Assembly: GCA_030562195.1 (NCBI GenBank)
Contig: CM060202.1
Span: forward strand, 11,098,001-11,162,000
DNA length: 64,000 bases
Direction of reading: 5' to 3'
Source of the DNA: Nipponacmea schrenckii
Taxonomy: Eukaryota; Mollusca; Gastropoda; Lottiidae
The position numbers and the translations under genes are program-made. Numbering within the stretch: position 1 is the stretch's first letter; the number at the start of each line of letters is the position of its first letter. The notes under the pieces are model-generated. The model made no database searches. It was not told the DNA's origin and saw only the letters and a list, made by a program, of their open reading frames with translations. Of the stretch, positions 1-12,400 are shown one piece after another.

Positions 1-285
1 ATAATATGGAGTTTTACTTCCTACTATTCTGCACCTTATAGGCAACACCATGCAGAGTGCTATAAGGGAAATTTTTGCCAGGACAGTGGCACAAGCCTAC
101 TCTTTCTGTGATTTCCAACTGTCTAAGGATCTTTAACATGGGGTTCAATGTCCCATCTTAAAGACTAAACGCTTTTTCAATGTCAGTCCCTCCGACCTGC
201 ATCACTGACAAGGGAAAACCAGGCTGAAAAATCTAAAAGCTCATCTCAACCTTGTTCAAGTCACTGAGCCACCGCGGCTCCCACT
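1..285 (-). mobile_element. tRNA-derived SINE, reverse orientation
   Basis: The 3' tail is at the left (reverse complement of 'tagtaggaagtaaaactcc') and the tRNA-like head is near 260-285 (cactgagccaccgcggctcc). It has the same internal order as the copies at 9626-9935 and 36106-36372. It lies in the TMEM131 intron after exon 35 and may extend past the left edge. Confidence 0.75.
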
Positions 286-449
286 CAAGGACCAAGGAGG
301 GAGGGACTACATCAGAGAACCCTCACACCAATACATGTATAAATCTGATCAGAACAATGACAACTTGAAAGTGACATTGGATTGCAAACATCATTGCCTG
401 TCTTTCAAGCAACGTCCAATTCAGATAAACATGTGAAACATTCACCTAC

Positions 450-3400
450 CATTGGGAGCAGTATAACCATATTCAGAAGTTGGTTGAGTTCCAACTGGAA
501 CATTATTAGCCATGAAGTTAGAGGGGATATTCTCATCTATGGTATGTAGACCAAAACTATTCACTCCACTAAAAAATGTTATCAAACAAGTTAGTATCTA
601 ATGGAACAGATTTTTATGTATTGATTTACCCATTTTTCTCATGAGCATCAAATTTTGTTGATAAAGGCCATTTTCAGAGGCTAGAGACTGCAGACGTCTT
701 TGTTTAATGAAAATATGTATTAGTAGATCATATTACAGTAAGTACATACATTGTTTCTGGAATTGGTATGGGACTGCTAGTAGGAATAATCCATGGATTA
801 TTATTTCCCTTGTCTGTTGGTGAAAGTAGTGGTGGTTTCGACAATAAATCTGGAATATAATGAATTTTAATTAAACTGAAATTCAAAAATATGTAAAATC
901 TAAAACAGGAAAATTTAATGTATTCTGAGACAATCTTACGTAAATACTTATCTAATAAAAGCTAACTTACTTGGAAGACCATTTTCAGCAAAAGGGTTGA
1001 AACCTGGGGCGAAGCGTTTGTCATTGGTTCCACGTTTAGTTTTGTTGTCATTACCATTACTACTATTACTAACAATACTACTGTAGGAACTGGAGCGACT
1101 GGAACTAGTGAGACTATCAGGAGAAAAGCCATTAACAGTTCCATTACTGGTCATAGATTTGATGTGTTTAGAAGCAAAATCTTGAGTCTGAATGGATAAA
1201 TCACTGAGATCCCCTGGAATGGAGATTTCAAAGTTGTCTACATTTGAGATTTGAGTACCGGTATAAATTTGTTAGTCTGTATTGTGGGCATACCATCTTC
1301 TCAATGTCAAGGTACATGTATTATGAACTTAGCTTCATACCTTGACATCAATAGGCACCTTTTCTTGAATAATAATTTTTTTCTATAAATTCACATAACA
1401 AAATTTATGACATTAATGGAAGTAGTATTTACACGTACAGCGGTATTGTTAAAAGGATTCAATTAACCAATTAAATTACGAACTTCCATGATACAAGAAA
1501 TGAGACTATTGCTGTTAGAGTATTAGATGGATCATATACCATAACAATAGGAAGATGTAGTCAAAGAGGATTTGAGCCAAGGGCACTTTCATGAATATCG
1601 CATATTGAAAATATCATATTAAAGGAATTGCAAGTATTGACAGTAATGTTTGATAATCATAGCAATATAATAACATAGCTAATAATGATATAATGAAAGC
1701 CTAGTATATCAATGATCTCAGAAATATTGAAACAAAACTGTTTCAATTCTTTTAAAAATGATTTGGCTCATGTTATAATAACCAGCTTTTAGGATCTAAC
1801 CCATAAAAAAAAAAAATTAAAGCAAAAAAGATGCTGGTTAAAAAGTGAAAAATAATAGATGGAATTAAAGGGAGATTATCATGCAAACACAGAACACAGT
1901 TATCATGCAGACAGACAATTTATCTATACTTTTACCTTACTTAGTAACAGTCAATAATCATTATATAGTATACTGATTCCACAGGCATTATCCAGATAGT
2001 TATAATGTTTATAGTTCATGCTATACTTAAATTTTATTTTAAGCCAGATCAGAATTTTAAAACTTGGTTGATTTAATTAATTCATTTAAAACATTTTTGC
2101 ATTTAAGATAATGCCATAATGGCCAATATTTCGATATTAGAAAAATAATGCATAATAATTGAAAGAAGTGTAATCAGAAGTTTGTCAGAAATATTGGAAT
2201 TTCTGTCCATAAGCCCAAAGAGTATATATAAAGACCTAAAAACATTTCAAATAACCAAAAGATATGCCAAAGTCCCATTGGTATAGTGCGAAACAAGAAT
2301 TGTTATCAAATACTTAAAAACACAAAATGCCATATTAATACCAGATGATTTTGTTATCCATATTCCTCAAAGTAAGTAAAATGAATCATATACATGTTTG
2401 AAAAGATATCAAGAATGCTAACCAGGAGCGAGGTTTGATAAATCCCAGTTCGGCGGTGGTGAATCTTTACCATGGTCCTCACTATCTGTTAAATCTGTAT
2501 TGATATAAACAGCACCTAGCAAACAACACATCAACCAGTCAAACAACATGCAGTATAAAATACAAAAGATAAAAAAAATACGATAATCAAACGGGAATTT
2601 GCTTTCAAAAAGATTTTTACATGTCCAATTAGTACATGTAGTTAAGTTAATTGTTGTTTTGATCAAATATTTGATTGTCATGTAAGTATTTATGTATAAA
2701 GTCAACAAGGTGACAAATAAATAAATGTCAGTCAACAGTAAACACATACAGAGAAATTTCAAAATATAACCATGATAAGGTAATCAACATCTTTACAAAA
2801 TGTAAGGAGTTGAGAGGAGACAGGTCAGATGCCTGTCATCTTGGACTCATAATTGAATAATGTCTTAGAAGAAGAGCATACATTACTACTCTTTTCAGGC
2901 TTAAAATCAATCTGATATAGGTCCACATACTTAGACATTTCATAAGTGAAACACAAGAAGTGTTATTTGATTTCAGGTACAGCAAATAGAACTCAAGCAT
3001 GACACCAAGACATATTTTGGGTATAAAGTGCTATGCTCATGTCATGACGTAGCCATCAAAGACAAATTTGACTAAATGTGTTAAAGTTTAAGCTGAGGAA
3101 TTTCCCTGTATATGTATGGAACTAATATTAACTAAAATGTTATCTATATAAACAACAGTAGTATTCTAGTCTAGCTAATAATATGTGAGTGACATTCTTC
3201 AGTATACTAACATTAAACACACGAAACCTGGATATTCAAATCTTATTGCCCAAACACTTGCTATTTATAACATGTGTCTTAATTGATATGGCAATAAGTT
3301 CAATAGCCCAGCAATTTATATTTGGACTCAAAATAATATTTAAAGAATACTACAATCAAGCCACATGAAACTGGGTGTAACAAAGAAAAAAATTTACACA

Positions 3401-6400
3401 CAACATTGAGCAAGTATTTGTGTAAGTTACATGTATAAGCTAAATTCTGACCTTTCTTCTTGGATGCTTTGGAGGATTTTTTTGATTTTGTTTCTTCGGA
3501 TTTCTCTTCTTTTTGTGGTTTACTTTCCATTGAATATGGTAGTTCTAATGAACTGTAATGAAAAGTTATCATGTTATTATTTCTACTTTAAACTGCTTCG
3601 TTGAAAGCTAGACACACTTTGACAAGGAGAATAATGGAGTTGATTGATTTCATCAAGATTATGACTGACACAATATATTTTATTTCATTATAGTATTTAA
3701 AATAAAACAGAGGCACTTTTTTGAAGGTTGATCATGGCATGCTCAGAGCATGGTACCACTCTCCAATTGATTATCAACTAGGAGTTATTTCACTCATGTA
3801 AATGAGATTTGTCATGAAGAAGACAGAATTGATTTTTAGCAATTTTTTTTTTTTTACCGGAATTGATTTTTGATAAAAAATATTTTTTGGGACAAAGTTT
3901 GAAGAGGTACAATACTCACCTAGGTCTGAGTATGTTTCCTCCAAATGTCTCATTTGGGTTAACTCTAATCTTACGATGAGCTTTTGATCTTGATGTGAGT
4001 AAGAATTCACCTTCTCCACTGAAATCATCTAAATCATCAACAGAAGTTGCAGAAGTTGCGACTTTGACTTTTGATCGTTTAGATTTAGATGATGTAATAA
4101 CAGGTGGTTCCGGTGTAGAATCTCTAGCACTGTAGGTCTATAAAATTAAAATAACTCGTTACAAAAATCTTAATAACTTCATAATGGTAGTCAATAACAC
4201 TTCATCAAAATCAAAGTTGAAGGACACAGCGATAATGGATCAATACACAACTAGTATATGAAGTGGACACAGGTTAAAATTGTCCATCTTATTCATTAGC
4301 ACCTAATTGGTTAGTGAAGATGGGCAATGTTATACAGTCAGTGATGACAAAGGTTTGAGGACAGTGGTACCGTAACAGACTATTCTTTCTTCTTCTGAAT
4401 TCCGAAGAATCTTAAAAATGTACTGTCTGTAGCATAATGTTGCTTTAATGTCATATCCTAATGACTAGTGACCTGCGCCACTGAAGGGGAACCAAAGTTG
4501 AAAATTCACAAGCTATTATCTTAACTGACATTATTTCAGTATGGAACTAACCTTTTCATCATTATCACCATTAGAAGAATCTGTAGTGGTAGATGATATT
4601 TCATCTTTATCATCTGATGTAACTGATGAAGTATCTTTTAATCCTACAGTACGTAATATCTCATTGTTTTTACCACGTTTCTTCTTACTACGAGATTTAA
4701 CTGTAAAAATAGCAGTTTATTAATACACAAAATGTCAATCATTACAAAGCAAATTTGCAAAAAAATTTTTTAAGCAGAAATGGTTAAGCAATTTCTGTCT
4801 GGTGTACTACTACTACTGTACCATCATATTTTGTTACCGGTATAATCTTAATACCATTAGTCACAACATTGCAATCATATAATATATGAAATTGCTTACC
4901 ATTTGATCGATTGGGTATAAATTCTTCTTTGTCCATCATGTCTGTAATGTAATCTTCAATAGGATCATTATCATAGTCATTTCGATTTTTCTTCTCATTA
5001 CTATCGTCTTGTTTCTTGTTATATTTTGATTTTCGTAGTTTGTATTTATCTGTATTGTCGTTACTATTATTATTATTATTACTTGATTTGTCTTTTTCAT
5101 TGGTCTGTTGTTTCGCCCCATTCTGTGAGCTTGATGATTTAATTTCTTTTTCTTTTGATGCTTGTCTATCAACTTTCCGACTGGATCTTCGGAAAATCTT
5201 TCTTGGAATGAGATTTTTGAGAATACTAAATATACTGGAGAAGAGAGGTTCACTTTGTGCCCTGCGATATTCAACATGACCGTTTGGTTCTAATATTCTA
5301 GTGGGTAATGGTTGTTTGATTTCCACTGTTTGAGGTTGTGGTATTGGTTTGGGATGTAGGGCTGATAATCCAGCAATACTGTTAAGGTCAAACACTTTCC
5401 CTTTATCAAATATCTGAGCAGCACTGTTAACTTTCAGTTTACGACGAAGTATATCAGCTACTATTACCCTGTCTGCCTCAAAGTAGGCTGCTACTAAGAT
5501 ACAGAAGAAGAAGAAACCCATTACACAGAGTACCGAATAATATAAAACTGGTTCCCAGTTAGGTCGTGGTAACGCTGCTGAACATTTAGGTAACAAATGT
5601 GGTGGAACTGTAGCTTGTAATGTATAATTAGCTGGTGGACCTAAACTTGTATAAACTGTTAAACTTCTTCTGATTCTAGACATAGTAAAATCAGGAGTAA
5701 AACTGAAAGAGATAAATTGACTTGATCAATGTCCTAGTAATTTTTTCTATTACATCATAATATAAGAACTATTATTTTGGGGATATAACTTTCTATATGC
5801 AATATTTTCATATTGATAATAAAGGAATACAATATGCAATAGTTTTATATTGATAATAAAGGAATACAATAGAGTACTAGAACGATATAGTAAATTAATA
5901 GATTTTCATTGAAAGACAGTCAAGAGAGTCTAAAAGGCCTATGATGGATTGGGCTGGTAAATGCTATATTAAGATTGAGAAATGCCCGATATCAGAAAAA
6001 AAAAACAATTCTGGGGACAAATCATATATTTATCTTCGGAATAAACTTAATTCAGTGTCATTCAAATAAGATCCAAATGTCATTTCCTTTTCTAACAAAT
6101 TTTAAATGGAGAAATTGTTAGACTGAAGTGGCTATAGTAAAAATAAAAGCTAAAAAAGAACAGAATGAAAGTTTGGTCTTATTTAATTAGACTGACCAAA
6201 AATTAGGACAAGTTTTCATGTTAGACATCAACCCTTGTACAGTATCATACAATGACTTCTGAAGGTACAAAATATTAGATTACTTACGCTATATCTATTT
6301 TTCTACTTGTATTGGGTAACATTTCAAAACCATCACAGTCTAAAACTTTAAAACCAAATCCTTCACAAGGTGAATCATTAATACTAAATTTATGCACGTA

Positions 6401-9400
6401 AAATGGTAGTTCACCAGTATTTTTTAATGTAAATGTTCTGCGAACTGTAAAATGGGGAACCAATTTACTGGACTTTTTCTCAGAAACTGAAATAGAAACA
6501 ATTAAACTCAGTTCAAATTTTGACATTTTTTAGACAAGTTAGTTTTGGTTTTGACTAATCTAGATTCCACATGTTTAAGTATATTTGAACAAGAATAACA
6601 ATAATTTTGTAAGCAGCCTAACTTTAACTGAAGAAAAATTCAGTTTTCATCAAGGCAGTATCTGAGAAAATTGACAAAAGCAAAAGAAAACTTACTATCA
6701 CAGTTTTTAAGATGTTTTTCTGTCATTTCAAATAATAAAGGTGTAACACTGCCAGGTCGTCTGGTACTGAATCTTAAGTCACCACGACGACCTTGACCTT
6801 GTACAACCACAGCATCAATAATAGTTAAATTATTCCTGCAAGAAAAGGGACAATGTATACTGAAGAAACACAGAGCAAACGTTTACAACAGTGAATGGGT
6901 CTTGCCATAGGGTCCCTTATATCAATACAGACTACTAAAATCTGAATTTTTACCATAGCTTTTTAACGCAAATAAATCCATGTAGTACTACAAATGTGGA
7001 ATGAAAACTAATAATAATGACCCTACCTGATAACTATTAAAGATGTTCTAAGGACATCATCTCGTGGTTGAAAACCTATTTTAACTTTTAATTTTTCTCC
7101 TGGTTTTAACAGCGCTGCTAGAGTATCAGGATGTGGTGTCGGACCTAATAAATTCTCTACTGTTTTTCTATGATTTATCATTGGATTATTATCAGCTTTC
7201 TGTAATACCAACATCCACATATAAGTTTGATTTAAAAATCAGTCTTCAAAAAATATCCAATATAATATAGGTTTCACTGGTCTAACATTAATCCATGATA
7301 ATAGGTACTCAGTCAAAACATGGATATTGTATGGAAGACAAATTCAAAACAAAATTTATATCATCTTAATGATTGTTATACAAATGAACCAAATGAATTT
7401 CACAGATCAGTCTAATTAAAATATAGACCTAACTTTCATTCGTATTTTATTAGTTTCGGCGTGAATGCTTTTATAAGCTATTGGCTTTGTACGTAACCCA
7501 CTACAGTTAATGTAGGTCTAACACTGCCCTTCAACACGAACGGTTTGGGCAGTGTTAGACCTAACTGTAGTGGTTACGTACAACGACAATAGCTTATAAA
7601 AACATTCGAAACGAAACTAATAAAATACGAAGGAAAGTTACATGTAGGTCTATATTTTAATTAGACTGTTCATCAACCTAAAGGGCAAAACATAGTTTCT
7701 ATATGATGCATATCACTATTAACAGCAAACAGGCAGAACAAAGCTCAGCAGTATGGTTGGAAGAAAATAATGAAACTTACATTAATATGTTCTAGATCAC
7801 GTAGAGTAAATGTATCTATATCATCTGTTTCTATATAGTCTGATATATCTGTTGATAACCTGTTTAATAGAAACAAACATCCTACATAACCATTGAACTG
7901 TATGCTATTTTTAATAATTTCAGTCTACTTAAAACAATTAAATATACATGAATATTCAGAAATTAAAATACCTGAACCAGATTCTTGGTTTAAAGTAATA
8001 CACCCTGTATCACTTTAAACCAGGAATCTGGTTCAGGTATTTTAATTGACATCTCAAGTGTTTTATAAGTTTAATGGCTTGATGTCCATTACTTCCTAAA
8101 TTATTAAAGACAGTCCATTGAATATTACACTGAGAGCATAATATATATAGCTCTCTGTGGTTTCTTTCTTCCGTCTTCTTGTTTAAACTTATAACAGTTA
8201 TTGCAGACTGACCTATTTGTTAGTAAATCTAGTATTGTATGTGGACTGGGATATAATGATAAAGGTAAAACTTGTATAACAACAGGATAATCTCCAGTAT
8301 TTTCCACTATAACATCAGATATCTACAAAATATATTTAACACTTGTTATGTGTATATGGCGTATATAATGGTTAAATAAAATACAACAGAACACAAATAC
8401 AAGTAACAATCAGTTTGATTGAAAATATGTGTTTTCATAACAACATCAGTGACAAGTTCTAGACAACTCCTGATGTCAGCATTGGCCAAGGTCACAGAGC
8501 TCTAAGGTAGTTACTCTATATCTGAAAAGGCCATTATATGATACGCACGTATTTATACATATCAATTGTTTTGAAATACAAGAGTTAAGATAATCACAAT
8601 CAGATATATAAGTTATCTTATTATCTGATGTTAATCATCAGTATCTTGGTACTCACTAATTCAATGATTTAAAAAGATCATGCTATGTCATATGTCAATA
8701 AGATACAGAGGGACTATTCCACTGACGAATGAGATCATTCAAAATCATATGATATATTATGACAAGAAGGGAACTAAAATGAAAAAACTACCATCAAAAA
8801 TCAACACAGTACTTACTGATATATTGCCTATTTGTGTTAAAGGAAATTTTATGTGTGTTTTTCGTACTAAAGATGGCCAATGTAAATAAGCTTGAGCTGA
8901 GAATAAAAAACCTCGCACTTCATTTGTATCTAATTCTATTGTTACATTGGCTCTGAAATATAAACATCAACAAATTTAAAATCTGTGGCAAAATAGGGTG
9001 TCTGAAGTGATTTTTCCTCAGTCACACAGACATCAGTATAAGTAACTCTGCATAGATTACTGCCAGCATCCTTTATAAGATGTTGTTTATAAATGCTATA
9101 GTCTTTTATATACTATAAAAACAATTTTCAAATAAGAGCAGAACTTACATATTTAATTCTGAATTCTCTATTCTTTCCCATTTTTGTTGTAACCATGTAA
9201 AGAGATATTGGTCTGTATTTGCAACTTCTTTTTCTAGAGTTAAACCAACTAACCACTGGTTTCCTCCTGAATTAATATTTCAAAATGTTAAAACTATTTA
9301 AGGCTCTATTTTTTACCACAATCCAGACTATTTCCTCTCCTAAACATATGAATTACAAAACAGTTGACAAACAGAAACTTAAATATCAATGGAAAATAAA

Positions 9401-12400
9401 CCACAATACAGTATATACATGTAGAAACAACCATAACATGCCAATTCTACAGTTCAATTATTTGAGAGAAAGTTTTAGAAATCAAGAAAATAGTTACCAG
9501 GAGTAAAAGTTGGTAAACCAACGTAACAATCTTCTAAACATTCTCTTTTACTATCAAAATATATCTTTCCCACCTAAAATAACATTAAATATAATCTATC
9601 ATTTCTTTATATCTCAAGAAATTCATTGAGTTCGTTGCTTGCTTGCTAACCTGAAGGTCCAGAGTTCAGTTGAAGTTCGAGATGAACTTTTGGATTTTTT
9701 CAACTGGGTTTCCCCTTGTCAGTGATGCAGATCTGACAAGCATCTAGTCGTTTAAATGGGACAATAAATCAAGTCCCTGTGTGCTACAGACTGTGCACAT
9801 CAAAGATCCCTTGACTGTTGGAAATCACCAAAAATGTAGGCTAGTACTGCTGTCCTGGCAAAATTACCCTCATCGTACACTGCATGGCATTCCCTGCCTT
9901 CATTAGCCCATAATATGAAAACTCCATTAATTTCATTTCATTTTTCATGAAAATGTACTCATATTACTAATTTCAATGATAAATGTTTCCTTATAATATA
10001 TTTGAGTCAGAAAATCTGCTTCACTTGTACCAAGTGAAATGGAATATCTTTCATAAGGATAATCAGTTAGATACATGACTAAGTACTAAGTTCAAGTGTT
10101 GTCAACAAGAACTGATTGAGGTTTACAATAAGTATTTTTGGGGGTAATTCACAAGTATTCTACTGATAAAGACAGACAGAATAACTCACCACATTAGGTT
10201 CTCCAGGTTTGAGTAATACCACATTATCATTTTGTGGTATAAAATAAAACCTAGTATCTGCTGGATTAAATGTAACTTGTGTAACTTCCATGTAATTTTT
10301 AAAGGTGCTGTTTATTTGTAACACTTTAAATGGTGTTTTACCCTGAAATACCAACATATTAAATGAACATCATTCATGATAACACTTCTTTATTGATTAA
10401 GGCTTAGGCCGTGCAAAGTAAATTGTTTGTTTTACAGGTCTTTTTTTAAAAAAAATGGGGCGAGAGGGCGAATTTATTATTTATTATTTATAAGCGCTTT
10501 AAATTTGGCACCAGAAGAAATCGGAGCGAGCGAAGCTATTTATTATTTATTTCCACAAATTTAAAAAATAGATTTAAATCATCATTCAGATGTAACTATC
10601 AGATGTTTTTGGGGTTTGAATGAATTAATAGTTGATAGAAATAACAGAACTTTTTTACCTTTCAACTTCACATAAACGTAATCATTCCAACATATTTACT
10701 ACCTCTGACAATGATGCACTTAGGGTGCATCAGGGCTGATAATATTATGTCAAGACAATGTTATTCTACTACAGTACTAATCCATTTCTATCCATCTGTA
10801 AACTGTATTTTAAAACACCATTGTATGGTAATAATTGTTATCATTGGAAATTTTGGAACAAATTGTCATACAACTCACACGACAAGAACAAAAAAATCTG
10901 ATTAGATCGAACTTCTATTTTAATAATTTTTATCTAGGCCTATGTTACAAATGCCGATTTTTCGATAACTCGTACTAACGGAGTAATTCCGGTTTTAACT
11001 TGAGAAAAGCGGAATGTGTTGAGTGATACCAATAATGAGAAAATCGATCGTATTCGAACGTATAAAATTCGTATTTTTTTGTATTCGTTCCCATTTTTCC
11101 ATAAATATTAACTTTTTGAAATCAATAGCAAAAAAAAAACCCAGTGCATTCTTTTACTTGTAATTGTAACGGGTCTCGATTTGTTCCACCATTATTATCC
11201 AGAAAAGAAATCATCAAGATTAAGATTAATTTAATGTTTGGATTGTCCTCACGAAAGTGTGAATAATTTTCATAATTTGCTTCAGCAAATAATTGTATTT
11301 TCGAACGTTAAATTGTATCAGAATCAATTTCAGTTTAAAGTTTTAGAAGAAAATCTTCTTATCGGTGATGAAAAACACATTCTAAGCCACTTCCGGTTTT
11401 TCGTTAAATGTCAAGGGAGATAAGTTTGTTAAAAAATATTTTCGGGAACGGGGAAATAACTCTATTTTACACATAATTTTAGAGACGCGCGCGCATTATT
11501 TATTAATTATTCCAAAATGTCAATAGTTTTGGAGCGCGGGGTATTTTACGGGAGCACGCGGGGCCTGTAAAACAGACAATTTACTTTGTACGGCCTTATG
11601 CACAGTTGTATTTCATGGTCCAACAATGTTGTTAATTCAAAGCTATCATTACCGTGTTCTTTCATGATTGCATATATAACGAATTCTTAAATTTCAGTTT
11701 CAGCTCACCATTTTTAATGTTTGGGAACAATAGATAGCACTCAAGTTCAAATATGATTTAGACATACGATTGTTGAAAATCAAAATTTTAATGAAATATT
11801 GAGTCAATAAGATGTACATGATGAAGCTAATAATAGAGTATTTATAATGTGTTATAATATACTTACTGGATAGACTCTATCAAATATAAATTTTTCTGGA
11901 ATGGCATAGAGACTACCTTCGGCTGTACGTAATGTCATTGGTATAAATAAATCCTGCAAGAGTTAAAATAAATAATATAAACTACAATTTAAGACTTGCC
12001 TGAGATTCATTACATTATCAGAACTGAGTTGAAGTTATAAACTTAGATATGGGAATATGATAGGTATTCAGAACACATTGATTATCAAAATGCAAGCTTC
12101 ATTACATTATCAGAATTGCTGGGAAGTTATCAAGTTACAGTTGGGAATATGATAGGTATTCAGAACACATTTCAGAAATAGATTATCAAAATGAGAGCTT
12201 CATTACATTATCAGAATTATATAGTTACCTCAAGTAACTCATCAAATACACATTATTTGTATAGTAATATGTCACATGTACTTAATTTTTTTATCTAGAT
12301 TAGCTACCTGTCTAATATATCATATTCTATTATGGAATGTTTTGGATGATAACTTGATACTAGTTTCCTAATAATGAGAGTGACGACTTACATTATCATT

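Noticed and set aside
4784..4899. Extension of TMEM131 exon 28 to a stop at 4784
   Set aside because: A strong GTAAGC donor at 4899 joins in phase to exon 29, and homology to the TMEM131 tail continues in exons 29-35. The extension is intron read-through, though a retained-intron isoform cannot be excluded.
5016..5279. Leucine-rich plus-strand frame
   Set aside because: It is antisense to the low-complexity tail encoded by TMEM131 exon 28. The leucines and serines come from reverse-reading Asn/Lys-rich codons.
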